Source of the DNA: Microbulbifer okhotskensis
Lineage (GTDB): Bacteria > Pseudomonadota > Gammaproteobacteria > Pseudomonadales > Cellvibrionaceae
Reading direction: 5' to 3'
Assembly: GCF_023895975.1 (NCBI RefSeq)
Contig: NZ_JALBWM010000006.1
Location: 1 to 64,000 of the forward strand
DNA: 64,000 nucleotides
Positions within the stretch are counted from its first letter, which is position 1; each line of letters opens with the position of its first letter. A program made the translations under genes and the position numbers. Below, piece by piece: positions 30,335 through 39,912 of this stretch. Under the pieces are notes generated by a model that had not been told where the DNA came from, ran no database searches, and worked only from the letters and a program-made list of their open reading frames with translations.

Positions 30335-31266
30335 TCATTCAAGAAAGAATTCATACGAGAATATACTTTTGAACACTCTCCTTTCACCAATTCTTCGAAA
30401 TTAAGAAATGGGTGGATCATATCTGTAAAGTGAATATTTTCAGATCTAACCCCCACCTCTTCGACCTTGCGGAAATAAATATCCCCGGCATCTCGATGAG
30501 GGCAAAATTCTACTGTGAATACCAGTGTTTCCGGCAATCCTGCAGTGAAATCCATAAAAAGAGGAGATGCCTCTCGTCTACACTGCCCCTCTCTAAAGTA
30601 CTGCCCGAGATACCAAACTGACTTCCTGGTTTCAAGGAAATAACCCGCAGCATTCTCCTGATGAGACTTCAAACGCATGGTGTAATCCAGAACGGGGTAA
30701 ATCAAAACTTGCTTCTTTATCTTGACGCTATAATCAAATTGCGCCAAATGTGACATGGTTGCAGCCAGTGCACCACCCGCAGAATCTCCCGCTACCGACA
30801 AACTAGGTTGATAGTATTGGCCCATCCGGTCTAATGCAGTCCACACACCAGTGACGACTGCATAACAATCTGTTACTCCGCATGGATACCGGCTTTCAGG
30901 CGCCAGTCGATATTCAGGTGCGACAACAATATGTTTAGTTGCTCTAGAAATCTTCCGACAAATAGAATCAAAAGATGCAACACTGCCCGCAACATGACCA
31001 CCACCGTGGAAATACACGAGAACGGGCAGCACCTCATCTGGATAAGGAATAAAAACCCTGATTGGAATATCATATCCAGACGCATACACCACGCCATCAC
31101 GTATCGATGCAATCTCGGGGGTATCTGTCACATACTTACTAATCAGGTTTGCAGATGTTTCTCGAACATTAATCACATTGAACTCAAACCCTTCTGAAAA
31201 TTTACCTTTCATTAAGTGGTTGAATTCATCGAGAAACTCAGAGAGCCTATCGTTTACTTTACGCAT
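30331..31266 (-). CDS. HSL-type alpha/beta hydrolase with altered catalytic triad
   Basis: 311 residues. The oxyanion-hole motif YFHGGGHVAG lies at 85-94, the nucleophile elbow GDSAGGA places Ser at 162, and the catalytic His is H285 (MIHPFLNF). The position normally occupied by the catalytic Asp (D-P-L-R-D-x-G in HSL esterases) reads VEFCPHRDAGD, so residue 255 is Cys. A nearby Asp (259 or 262) might substitute, otherwise activity is reduced or changed. Family members hydrolyse short acyl esters. No clear ribosome site before the ATG. Confidence 0.75.
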   Translation of the reverse strand: MRKVNDRLSEFLDEFNHLMKGKFSEGFEFNVINVRETSANLISKYVTDTPEIASIRDGVVYASGYDIPIRVFIPYPDEVLPVLVYFHGGGHVAGSVASFDSICRKISRATKHIVVAPEYRLAPESRYPCGVTDCYAVVTGVWTALDRMGQYYQPSLSVAGDSAGGALAATMSHLAQFDYSVKIKKQVLIYPVLDYTMRLKSHQENAAGYFLETRKSVWYLGQYFREGQCRREASPLFMDFTAGLPETLVFTVEFCPHRDAGDIYFRKVEEVGVRSENIHFTDMIHPFLNFEELVKGECSKVYSRMNSFLND

Positions 31267-31445
31267 CGCAGTTTTACAATTAATTTAGAAAATGCTATCA
31301 GCTTTAGTTAAAGGAAAGCATGAATTCACTTGACGTGAATTCAGCTAATCGCACCCTTCCCAAAATGATTACTGCACTACTACAAAAAGACCAAGCTAAA
31401 CTGCATCAATTCCTTTAATTCATATTCGAAATAATTGTAAGGCCC

Positions 31446-32048
31446 TCAGGAGGAGTAGAAGACAGGTGCGGATACATAACTCCAGAATAAAACTGTAGCA
31501 ACCATGATCAGAACTGCCATAACCATCGACACAGTAATAATTGCACTAGCAAAAAGGAAGCCACGCTCTTCTGACACCCCCATAACAATAGGAATACCCA
31601 AATAAAGCAAGTAGACGGCATAGGCCACAGCGACTGTTGCAAGAAGAATATCCAGCCACAAAACAGGGTAGACTCCAGCCACTCCCGCAATAAAAATAGG
31701 AGTCGCAGTAAATCCTGCAATAACAATCCCCTTCATAGGGTGTGTTTTTGCTCCATAGGTCTTCGCCATCCAGTGAATACAATAGCCAATAGTGGCGACA
31801 GCCAAAACCATTGTGAAATAGAACACAGCCACTAATTCTAGCGCGCTTTGGCCAGTGATTCTTACCGGATCCCCGCTGCCGATAGACCAACCAACCTGCG
31901 TCGTACCAAAGAACCATGCAACTGCCGGCAGCAATGCCAAAACAATGACATAGGGCAGTTGCCTGTGCAGGTTTTTTTCAGAGAGTCCGCCAATAAGCTG
32001 CCACTGCCTACGAGGCTGTAGCATAAGGCCAAATATATGGGTCAACAT
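31446..32048 (-). CDS. Yip1-family inner-membrane protein
   Basis: 200 residues with about five hydrophobic helices. The N-terminal MLTHIFGLMLQPRRQWQLI resembles the short cytosolic start of bacterial YIP1-domain proteins, and the G-rich helix AGFTATPIFIAGVAGVYP fits too. The function of bacterial Yip1 proteins is not established. Good ribosome site GAGGAAAA. Single gene. Confidence 0.75.
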   Translation of the reverse strand: MLTHIFGLMLQPRRQWQLIGGLSEKNLHRQLPYVIVLALLPAVAWFFGTTQVGWSIGSGDPVRITGQSALELVAVFYFTMVLAVATIGYCIHWMAKTYGAKTHPMKGIVIAGFTATPIFIAGVAGVYPVLWLDILLATVAVAYAVYLLYLGIPIVMGVSEERGFLFASAIITVSMVMAVLIMVATVLFWSYVSAPVFYSS

Positions 32049-32431
32049 CTCGTTTTCCTCAACTTTGTAAGGAACTTAAAGCGAGACCTGTGGGCTCAAA
32101 TTGATCTTGGAACTGCTGGTCAAAATGAGGTGTACCGCAAAAAGGTCACCCTCAAGCTCCAGTTTGGTTCTTATATATCCAATTCACTTTTAGGTGCTGA
32201 GGTCGCTCAAGTCAACAGACTCCATAAAATTGGCGGGTATACTCACACTATCGTTTCGCCTGGAAACAATCGAGTACCGGGTACTGCTACAAAAAAACCC
32301 GAAGGTGATAGAAACAGACTCCAAGCGCCATTGTTTTAAAACTTGTTTTTTGGAAAGCTGTAGGGGAATTTAAGAGGAGAACCAGGCCGCCGCAGGTGGC
32401 CGCCCGGCTAAAAATAGTTTCTGGAATCCAT
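32049..32431. other. 383-base gap, no gene
   Basis: Neither strand has a convincing coding frame. A small GC hairpin (GCCGCC...GGTGGC near 32386-32400) lies just downstream of the minus-strand aminotransferase gene's promoter-distal end and may help end its transcript. The region also holds the promoter of the Yip1 gene. Confidence 0.35.
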
Positions 32432-33499
32432 TCAACTATTTACAGGTTCAACGGCCTTCATCCAGTCATATGTGTCCTCAGACCGCCCCTCCTGAATATC
32501 TAGCAAGGCTTGTCGTAAGTGTTCCGCTACAGGGCCAGGTGTATACGGCAACGAGTATTCTTGGCCGCCGTCGCCAATCACACTAATGGGACTGATTATC
32601 GCCGCAGTGCCACAGGCAAAAGCTTCGCTGCACTCCCCTGAGGCGATCTGCTCCAGTAATTCATCTATCGGGACAGCTCGTTCAACCACGGTGTAACCGA
32701 GTCCCTTGGCAAGTTGAATCAAGGAGTGACGGGTAATCCCTTCAAGAATGGAGCCGTTCAAGGCAGGGGTGTATAGACTGCCATCGATTACGGCAAAGAA
32801 GTTCATGCCAGACAGTTCATCAATATTTTGCCGATTTGCCGGGTTCAACCATAGGGATTGGTCATAGCCCCGCTCCCTGAGACGACCGATACTAAGAAGC
32901 GAGCTCGCATAGTTGCCCCCCACTTTTGCATCTCCAGTCCCTCCTACGGCAGCTCGAGCATCTTCCCGCTCGATCCATAAACGCATATTGCCAGAATGAT
33001 AGGCCTCTGAGGGACTGGCTATCACATAGAACTCGTATGAGTTGCTGGCTGAAACCGTTAAATCGGGTTGTGTTCCCATCAGGAATGGCCTGAGGTAGAG
33101 GGACTCGCCACTATTGCTGGGGACTAAATTAGTACAGTGGGCAGTGACAACCCGGACGCCATCAAGGAATAGGGATTCAGGAACCGAAGGCATACACAAT
33201 CGCTGGGCAGAATACGCCATTCGCGCAGCGTTCATTTCTGGACGAAATAGTGCTGCCCCACCCTCTTCAGTGCGGTAAGCCTTCATCCCCTCAAAGCACG
33301 ATTGAGCATAGTGGAGCACTTTTGCTGCCGGGTCGACGGTCAGGGGGGCATAGGGGATCAGTTCCCCGTTGCTCCAGCAGCCATCCTGCCAGACGGCGCG
33401 AAACATCACTGGAGCCATGGCAGTACCGAAGCCTAGCTTCTCTGGCACTTCATAACCTCGAAGGCTTACCGCGATCTCTGGATCGATATAGATACTCAC
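32432..33499 (-). CDS. Branched-chain amino acid aminotransferase
   Basis: 355-residue PLP enzyme of the BCAT type-II group, which interconverts Leu/Ile/Val with their 2-keto acids. The PLP lysine is in GGTGDAKVGGNYASS near residue 200. Other signatures are HYAQSCFEGMKAYR, NFFAVIDGSLYTPALNGSIL and EGITRHSLIQLAKGLGY. The length fits the longer BCAT form (IlvK-like) and not E. coli IlvE (309). GGAGAG precedes the ATG. Single gene. Confidence 0.92.
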   Translation of the reverse strand: MSIYIDPEIAVSLRGYEVPEKLGFGTAMAPVMFRAVWQDGCWSNGELIPYAPLTVDPAAKVLHYAQSCFEGMKAYRTEEGGAALFRPEMNAARMAYSAQRLCMPSVPESLFLDGVRVVTAHCTNLVPSNSGESLYLRPFLMGTQPDLTVSASNSYEFYVIASPSEAYHSGNMRLWIEREDARAAVGGTGDAKVGGNYASSLLSIGRLRERGYDQSLWLNPANRQNIDELSGMNFFAVIDGSLYTPALNGSILEGITRHSLIQLAKGLGYTVVERAVPIDELLEQIASGECSEAFACGTAAIISPISVIGDGGQEYSLPYTPGPVAEHLRQALLDIQEGRSEDTYDWMKAVEPVNS

Positions 33500-34130
33500 C
33501 GGACTCTCCTCTGGATTCGAATCAGCTGATTATGGCGCCTGTTACGCATCAATCCAAATAGATCCACCCTTAAGAGTCTTGCAATAGTCATCTGTGTCTA
33601 CATCCAGCCCATTTATTAGGATAAAAACCTTTACCCATTGCAAGCAACCATCCTTGAAAGGCTCTTGTCAGACAAATTGGTAAACCCCACAAAATCTTGT
33701 CCGACTTAGCAGCGTCGCGGGATCAAACCTAGTCGACAAATTTTTGGCATCTACTTACAGACCAGTCACCCTACTTTTCACTCCGAGCTGCTAAACCAAA
33801 AGGGTGGTACCAGGCATGTTGGCGCCATGAGCATCGGATGGTTGAAGTTCTCGTCACAACTCCCCTGCAGGCACATAGTGCTAACTATACTGACTAATAC
33901 GCGATCAGGTATGCACTCATAAGCATCCAGTCACGTCTTCACTGAGAGCTTAAGGGTACTTCTTGAGCAGCCTTAGAGTCGAGAGAACCACACTCAGGAG
34001 AGAACTTCCGCCGTATTCGCTGATGCAGTGGGCGAGCGGAAACGAAACCTCAAACCAGCAGGAGAAAGCTCTGGCTTCAACTGCAGACGGTTTTGGGTAA
34101 AGCCAAATATGAAACGGAAGTGGTTCAATC
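33500..34130. other. 631-base gap upstream of the envelope-machine cluster
   Basis: No gene is supported. It contains the promoters of the aminotransferase (minus) and presumably of the large plus-strand cluster. Small inverted repeats such as TTGTC-A-GACAA (33665-33675) and ATAGT-GCTA-ACTAT near 33876 are visible, but none can be tied to a regulator. Base composition is ordinary. Confidence 0.35.
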
Positions 34131-35429
34131 GTGACACAGATAGATACCAGCAATTCCTTTGCTATCGGCTTGATCTTTACAGCCACAGCACTGCTGTGTA
34201 ATAGCGCCTTTGCCGAGAATGGCGCGCCTGTGGCAGTCCAAACAACTGCTCCTCCCAAGGCCTTCATTGAAGCTGCCTCCAAGCCCCTCAAAAAAAATCC
34301 ACGCCAGCTGAGACCCTCGGAGGCGGTGGAAAATTATCGTGAACGTATAGAGGAGCTGGAGGCTCAACACGGAGCCTATGGCGTAGGTATTGATGAGCAA
34401 CTGCTGGGGCTGGCCACAGCACTGCAAAAATCTGGCGCCCATGAACAAGCTGTGAGCGAATTTCGCCGCGCCATGCTTATCAGCAGAGTCAATGAAGGCC
34501 TCTATTCCCTGAGCCAAATTCCAATGATTAAGCGATTGATCGAGAGTCAAATCGCGCTCAACCAATGGGAAGAAGCCAACGATAACCAGCTGTATCTCTA
34601 CTGGCTCTACGAAAAAAATTACGGGGAAAAGGATCCTCGTATGTTACCCGTTATCAACAACCTGAGCCGTTGGCACTTACAGGCATACGTGGAGGAAAAA
34701 GGGGACACACTGTTTGAGCACCTTATCAGTGCGACCAACCTCTACTCACTTGCTGTAGATATTATTACCAAGAATTTTGGCTCAACTGATCTTAGGCTCG
34801 TAGATGCGTTACGTGGGTTGAAGGCCACCAACTACTACCTTGCCACCTATAAAGGCGAATCACAAAACCCGGTAATTATTAACACCAGCTTCGGCGGGAG
34901 TGGCCCCAACTCTCATCAGCGGACCAAACTGGACCACTACAGGATGAAGAGCTTTAACACCGGGAAAAAGGCCATTACACGAATCGTCGACGTCTACCAG
35001 AGAAATCCAAAATCGCCGCCTGCGGCATCAGCAAAAGCCAAGGTAGAACTTGGTGATTGGTACATGATGTTCAACAAGTGGCACTCTGCGAAACAAACCT
35101 ATGGCGAAGCCTATCAGGCTCTCTGGGATAACGGTGCTTCAAACGGTGAAATTGAGGATATTTTTGGAAAACCAGTTGCCCTACCTGCTCTGCCCATTTT
35201 GGATTCTGACAGTAAAGCCCTGGCAAACTCGAATATTACTGTCTCCTATGACGTCACAGCCTTCGGCAAGGCAAGAAACATTAAGATACTTAGGTCCTAC
35301 CCATCCAGTGAAGTCAAAGTTCGCTCTCGAGTCAGGAAAATTCTAAAACGCGCCAAATTCAGGCCACGATTCGAGGATGGAGAGGCGGTGGAAACACGTG
35401 GAGTTGTGCAGCGCTTCATCTTCAACTGA
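34131..35429 (+). CDS. Secreted TPR-like protein with TonB-C-like domain
   Basis: 432 residues. Signal peptide (FAIGLIFTATALLCNSAFA, cleavage near residue 28). The middle (about 60-330) is helical with TPR-like pairs (LGLATALQKSGAHEQAVSEF; KAKVELGDWYMMFNKWHSAK). The last ~75 residues match a TonB C-terminal fold: ITVSYDVTAFGKARNIKIL, then a basic helix and AKFRPRFEDGEAVE. Unlike TonB it has no N-terminal membrane anchor, so the domain would be free in the periplasm. GTG start with GGAAG ten bases upstream. First gene of a 15-kb same-strand cluster with an ExbB-type channel. Confidence 0.7.
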   Translation: MTQIDTSNSFAIGLIFTATALLCNSAFAENGAPVAVQTTAPPKAFIEAASKPLKKNPRQLRPSEAVENYRERIEELEAQHGAYGVGIDEQLLGLATALQKSGAHEQAVSEFRRAMLISRVNEGLYSLSQIPMIKRLIESQIALNQWEEANDNQLYLYWLYEKNYGEKDPRMLPVINNLSRWHLQAYVEEKGDTLFEHLISATNLYSLAVDIITKNFGSTDLRLVDALRGLKATNYYLATYKGESQNPVIINTSFGGSGPNSHQRTKLDHYRMKSFNTGKKAITRIVDVYQRNPKSPPAASAKAKVELGDWYMMFNKWHSAKQTYGEAYQALWDNGASNGEIEDIFGKPVALPALPILDSDSKALANSNITVSYDVTAFGKARNIKILRSYPSSEVKVRSRVRKILKRAKFRPRFEDGEAVETRGVVQRFIFN

Positions 35430-35601
35430 AGAATCTATCAGTGCCGGCTTGAGCTTAATGTGGAATCTACGCAAATAGTCAAATAACAACTATTTTTAAA
35501 GTTCCACATTGAGCATTCACCGAATAGGCAGCGCATCATTTTGTTATCACAGCAGCCTCAATTGCCTGACTTCACCGGCAAATAGTCTAGGAGAGAAAGA
35601 G

Positions 35602-36774
35602 ATGACACCTCGCGACGCGGTAGAGATAATTCACCGCCACAGCTGTTTGTGGAAAGCGCTACTCCCTATTGCTCTAGTGACATCTCTGACCTGCGGCTGT
35701 AAAAGTCAACAAACCCAGTCTCAGCCACCTGCGATGCCATCACCCCCATCTTCCAGTTCATCATCGAGCCCTGCATCGCAATCGCAATCGCAATCGCAAT
35801 CGCAATCAAGCAGTAGCTCACAGAGCTCAAGCCAATCCAGTGCTTCCACTAGCGGGCAACCCAGCAGCAACGCCTCAAGTCAGCCCAGCGCCAATAATCC
35901 AACCGCCAGAGCCGAGCAAAGCCAATCCAGCAGTAGTAATAGTACAGCCAGTAATAGCGGCGCTGAGGCACAGGGTGAGGAGTCAGCGGGTGACGGCATG
36001 CCAGATCCCAGTGGCTCTAATGATCCCTCATCACCAGTCTATTCCGATCCAGAACAAACAAGTCGGAATGAAGATATGCCGTCTGATCCATCCTCAGGAG
36101 AAGAGGGAAGCCCTCCAGAGGACATTGATTTCTCTGAAGAAGAGCAATCCTCTTCTTCCAGCTCAGCAGCCAACAGCGCATCTTCCAGCAATAGCGGCAC
36201 CTCTCAGAGTAGTGCACCCGCCAACAGCACCTCTGAAGGTCAACCCGGCGGAGGCTCTCCTCGATCAGGTAGTGCACCCAACGAATCACCCGCGTCCTCG
36301 GCAGAACGTGTTGCAGAACTGGAAGGCCAGTTCGAATCCACCATGGTCAGCTACGACGGCATGATCCTACGAGAACGGGATTTTGTGAGAAATAAGCCTG
36401 GATCAGCCTCAGCCGACAGTGAAGAAGAAGCTATGGATGAAGCCCCCCCTGCGGGAGCGTCACTGGAAGATTTGATTCAATCTGCAGAGGCTGAGATTCC
36501 TGTACCACCAAGCGCAGGCCCGACAACGGGTAAAGGGCCTAAGACCAACAACTCCAGTGGTCAAATTACTGGTCCAGGCCTACCCGGCTCAGGGCGCAAG
36601 GGCGATTTTGATCACAGCAGTTCTCAAGCGGTTATACCTGCCGATATACCCAGTGGTACCGACGACGATGTGGTCGCTCGACAAATCCGAGAGGCCGCTA
36701 CTCTGGAAACCGATCCCGAGCTTCGGGAAAAACTCTGGGAAGAATATCGCAAATATAAAAGCGCGACGCAGTAA
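35602..36774 (+). CDS. Ser/Gln-rich low-complexity lipoprotein
   Basis: About 390 residues from the ATG at 35602 (AGGAGAG upstream); an earlier frame start at 35509 is unlikely. A hydrophobic signal ends at CGC near residue 37, a non-ideal lipobox. Residues about 45-240 are almost only Ser, Gln, Ala, Pro, Asn, Gly with acidic patches, which is a disordered spacer. A short ordered part (AERVAELEGQFESTMVSYDG) follows and the C-terminus (DPELREKLWEEYRKYK) is helical. It may reach across the periplasm or peptidoglycan. No family recognised. Confidence 0.6.
   Translation: MTPRDAVEIIHRHSCLWKALLPIALVTSLTCGCKSQQTQSQPPAMPSPPSSSSSSSPASQSQSQSQSQSSSSSQSSSQSSASTSGQPSSNASSQPSANNPTARAEQSQSSSSNSTASNSGAEAQGEESAGDGMPDPSGSNDPSSPVYSDPEQTSRNEDMPSDPSSGEEGSPPEDIDFSEEEQSSSSSSAANSASSSNSGTSQSSAPANSTSEGQPGGGSPRSGSAPNESPASSAERVAELEGQFESTMVSYDGMILRERDFVRNKPGSASADSEEEAMDEAPPAGASLEDLIQSAEAEIPVPPSAGPTTGKGPKTNNSSGQITGPGLPGSGRKGDFDHSSSQAVIPADIPSGTDDDVVARQIREAATLETDPELREKLWEEYRKYKSATQ
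35776..35805 (+). repeat. Five-copy hexamer microsatellite (TCGCAA)n
   Basis: Five exact tandem TCGCAA units inside the low-complexity lipoprotein gene, encoding alternating Ser-Gln. Copy-number change would keep the frame and only alter spacer length. Confidence 0.9.
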
Positions 36775-36791
36775 TCTTCGAGGATACCCGT

Positions 36792-38012
36792 ATGCCAATT
36801 CAACAAAGCACCAGCTTCTTTAAAAGTACAATCACAGCAAGGGTCATTTTGTGTTTACTGACACTTACTATTGTAAGTGGGTGCACCACTACAGAAGTCA
36901 GAACAACCGCTTTTACGCCATTGAGCCTGGAAGATAAGAATATTCCCGAAGAACGATTGCTGGATGTGGGCGTCGTCCAGTTCAATCCTGGTCTGGACAC
37001 AGAAAAAGTCGACGAAGATGAACTGGTTTTCCCAGAATTACGCCAGGCCGAGTCCCGGTATATGGCAGTGACCCTTGCAGACTCACTGCAATCCAGTCTG
37101 GGCTGGGGAGCCGTGCGTGTTATTCCTTCAGAAAGGACTAATATTGACATCACCGTTTCTGGGCGAATCCTTCAATCCGATGGAGAAAAACTAACAGTAG
37201 AGATAACCGTATTCGATTCAAGAGGGCAGCTGTGGTTTACCAAAGAGTATTCAGAAAACGCTTCCCATTACGCCTATGATCGCAAGCACCCTACTGAGGG
37301 AGATGCTTTCCAGGGAATCTATAACCGCATTGCCAACGATATGCTGAGTTATCGCCAGAAACTCTCCAATCAACAGATATCTGAACTTCGCACTATCTCT
37401 GAGATGCGTTTTGCCCGCAATTTTTCCCCAGAAGCCTTTAATCGCTATTTGGCACAAAGTACAGAAGGAATATATTTCCTCAGCGCACTACCCGCTCAAA
37501 ATGACCCCATGCTGAAAAGGGTCAGGAAAATTCGAGAACGAGATTATTTATTTGTCGATACGTTACAAGAATATTACGGTACTTTTGCCAAAAGTATGGA
37601 AGTGCCCTATCAGGAGTGGCGCGCACGGAGCTATGAGGAGGTGCGGGAAATGCGTGAGCTTAAGCGTAAAGCGCGCAACCATACCATTATGGGTGCTGCA
37701 GCGATTATCGGTGGTATTGCAGCTGCGGGGGCAGGGGCAGGAAGCGCACGAGCTGCGGGGCAAGTTGGCATTGGCGGTGGTGGCTACTTGATCAAAAGTG
37801 CATTCGATCGACGTTCTGATGCCAAGATGCACCTCGAAGCACTGCAGGAACTCGGTGACTCCATAGAGGCTGAAGTGGAGCCACAGATTGTCGAGCTCGA
37901 AGATCGCACTATCACGCTCACTGGTACTGTAGAAAACCAATATCGACAATGGCGCGAGATTTTAAAAGAAATCTATGAGTCCGAAACTGGCGCTTCGAGC
38001 AATAGTATTTAG
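36792..38012 (+). CDS. Glycine-zipper lipoprotein of the cluster
   Basis: 406 residues with a textbook lipobox (IVSGC, Cys near residue 31). The N-terminal half (60-170) has alternating strands and helices, including RVIPSERTNIDITVSGRI, reminiscent of nucleotide-free CsgG/LpoB-type lipoprotein folds. A small-residue hydrophobic stretch follows at about 297-330 (GAAAIIGGIAAAGAGAGSAR), a glycine zipper likely to insert in membrane. A helical tail ends the protein. It starts 18 bases after the Ser-rich lipoprotein gene, so they are co-transcribed. Not matched to a named family. Confidence 0.65.
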   Translation: MPIQQSTSFFKSTITARVILCLLTLTIVSGCTTTEVRTTAFTPLSLEDKNIPEERLLDVGVVQFNPGLDTEKVDEDELVFPELRQAESRYMAVTLADSLQSSLGWGAVRVIPSERTNIDITVSGRILQSDGEKLTVEITVFDSRGQLWFTKEYSENASHYAYDRKHPTEGDAFQGIYNRIANDMLSYRQKLSNQQISELRTISEMRFARNFSPEAFNRYLAQSTEGIYFLSALPAQNDPMLKRVRKIRERDYLFVDTLQEYYGTFAKSMEVPYQEWRARSYEEVREMRELKRKARNHTIMGAAAIIGGIAAAGAGAGSARAAGQVGIGGGGYLIKSAFDRRSDAKMHLEALQELGDSIEAEVEPQIVELEDRTITLTGTVENQYRQWREILKEIYESETGASSNSI

Positions 38013-38118
38013 CTATATCAGAGGTATTTATTGACAAATATTCACTAATCAGCCCGGTTAGTGTTTTTAGAACACCCAAAATCTTCACTGGGTCAACGAA
38101 TAACACGGCGGAATCACT

Positions 38119-39675
38119 ATGCAGCACCGCGATAACTCCAAGGAAGATATAGTCCCTATAGAACCTGCTGAATTTACATTCGGCGGTGAGGAATCCTCTC
38201 AGCGAAAAAACACAACGACACCAGGCAGTTTTTATCAAAGTGAAAACAAGCCATATTGGCCAGCCTTACTTGGTGTGATCATGCTTAGTGCATTGGTCGG
38301 CGTATTTTGGGTGCTTCCCAAAATGGTAGAATCGCCCAAAAGGGCTACCTACCAAGCAGTCGTATCCGATGCAGACTCCCAGCCGCCAGAGGAAAAAGTC
38401 CAGGCATCCCCCTACTCTGATGCAGAAATAATGCAGCAACGCAGAGAGGTACAAAAAATTCTATTGGGAATTCTTGCCCTGAACGAGGATCTCAAAGAGC
38501 GTCAAGTTGAAAAATGGGCATTTGAAGAATTCTATAAAGCAGAAGACTTGGCACTGGAGGCTGATGAGGTTTACCGGAAACGAAATTTTATGGCGGCGCT
38601 AGAAAAATATAAAGAGTCATTGCAAGCATTGGAATACATCAAGGAAAGTATTCCCGAGCGACTGGAACAACATATTAGCGAAGGAAATCGAGCGCTAAAC
38701 CATGGAGAAATGGACTCAGCCAGTGATGCTTTCAGGTTGGTACTAACTATTTCAACAAACCATCCCAGAGGTTTAAAGGGTAAAGATCGTGCCGAAAAAC
38801 TACCTCTATCCTGGTGGCATTTTACCCAAGGATCGCAAAAATTTATTGCGGGAGCTCTGAATCAATCCCGTGAACAGCTTAAAAAATCTATTTCTATAGA
38901 TCCAGAAACTTTTATCGCTCATAACTTATTAGCAAAAGTAGAAGAGGCAATCACTGAGAGGGATTACCAAAGCGCAATGTCATCTGGCTATAGCGCGATT
39001 GCCGAACAGAAATTTGAAACAGCGAAAGTCTATTTTCATAAAGCGCAAAAATTAAAACCTATAGCCAAAGCACCCCGCATTGGGCTAATACAGGCAAAAA
39101 ATGGGGCGGATAGAATAAAAATAGACAAATTACTTCAACAGGCCCGTTTCCAGGAGACAGAAGAGGACTGGCACAAAGCGCTGGAAAGCTACACCAATTT
39201 GGTTAAAAAAGATGCTAGCCTAGTAGCCGCAGTTACAGGGAAGGCCCGCGCAACTGCCAGAGCAAAATTAGATGACCAATTACAGGACCTACTGCAAGAT
39301 CCCCTCACCCTTAGCGAGGGCAAAAGAAACCACTTTGCTCGCAAGGTATTAACTGACGCGCGTAAGCTAAGCGAAGAAACCCCCAGGCTTCAGCAACAAA
39401 TTGAAAAACTTGAAGGTGCCCTAACACAGGCTTTGATTCCACTTCCGGTGAGGTTCAAATCAGACCGTAGCACCAGTGTCACAATTTATCACGTAGGAAA
39501 GCTGGGCAATTTCGATCAGAGAGAGATTGCACTTAAACCTGGCCGCTACATAGCCGTCGGAACACGACAAGGTTATCGGGATGTACGACAGGAATTTATT
39601 GTTAAACCGGGAACATCCATACCAGAAGTAGTCATTCGCTGTGCTGAAAAAATAAACGGCGTCAATAATAGCTAA
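38119..39675 (+). CDS. Inner-membrane TPR protein with PEGA-like tail
   Basis: 518 residues. The cytosolic N-terminus is about 45 residues long, followed by one transmembrane helix (about 47-67, WPALLGVIMLSALVGVFWVL). A long periplasmic helical region (100-420) has TPR-like repeats (EVYRKRNFMAALEKYKESLQ, ALNHGEMDSASDAFRLVL, AEQKFETAKVYFHKAQKL). The last ~85 residues form beta strands ending in KPGRYIAVGTRQGYRDVRQE, a PEGA-type hook. It lies in the envelope cluster and is probably a scaffold. Long gaps flank it (106 and 276 bases). Confidence 0.65.
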   Translation: MQHRDNSKEDIVPIEPAEFTFGGEESSQRKNTTTPGSFYQSENKPYWPALLGVIMLSALVGVFWVLPKMVESPKRATYQAVVSDADSQPPEEKVQASPYSDAEIMQQRREVQKILLGILALNEDLKERQVEKWAFEEFYKAEDLALEADEVYRKRNFMAALEKYKESLQALEYIKESIPERLEQHISEGNRALNHGEMDSASDAFRLVLTISTNHPRGLKGKDRAEKLPLSWWHFTQGSQKFIAGALNQSREQLKKSISIDPETFIAHNLLAKVEEAITERDYQSAMSSGYSAIAEQKFETAKVYFHKAQKLKPIAKAPRIGLIQAKNGADRIKIDKLLQQARFQETEEDWHKALESYTNLVKKDASLVAAVTGKARATARAKLDDQLQDLLQDPLTLSEGKRNHFARKVLTDARKLSEETPRLQQQIEKLEGALTQALIPLPVRFKSDRSTSVTIYHVGKLGNFDQREIALKPGRYIAVGTRQGYRDVRQEFIVKPGTSIPEVVIRCAEKINGVNNS

Positions 39676-39796
39676 ACAAGAGAACCCTGGTAGCAGTACC
39701 CAATCTAAGAATAAGATTTTCGTAATAGCCCGGCGTTAAAATAGACACCGTGTTGAACACAGCGAAACGAAGTGTCCTGTGACAAACGACCGATAA

Positions 39797-39846
39797 ATTT
39801 CCATGCAGATTACGCCAGCAAGCTAAGCTTGCTGCACATAGGAAAT
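39797..39846. repeat. Large stem-loop between TPR and PEGA genes
   Basis: CAGCAAGC (39816-39823) and GCTTGCTG (39827-39834) form a perfect 8-bp stem. Outside it ATTTCC-ATG (39797-39805) pairs with CAT-A-GGAAAT (39837-39846) with one bulge. No T-run follows. It may be an mRNA processing or stability element splitting the cluster, or part of an attenuator. A TGCCAT triplet repeat (39895-39912) follows shortly before the next gene. Confidence 0.5.
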
Positions 39847-39894
39847 TGTGTACCCCATTTTTGGTGCTTTCGCTTCACGCTACTGAAGATGAAA

Positions 39895-39912
39895 TGCCAT
39901 TGCCATTGCCAT
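39895..39912 (+). repeat. Three-copy TGCCAT tandem repeat
   Basis: Three exact tandem TGCCAT units, then a diverged TGCGAT, lie 40 bases before the PEGA-protein ATG. This is near where promoter spacing would matter, so slippage could modulate expression, but no promoter elements could be placed. Confidence 0.6.

Noticed and set aside
32037..32339. Plus-strand frame in the Yip1/aminotransferase gap
   Set aside because: No ribosome site or recognisable domain; begins antisense to the Yip1 gene start.
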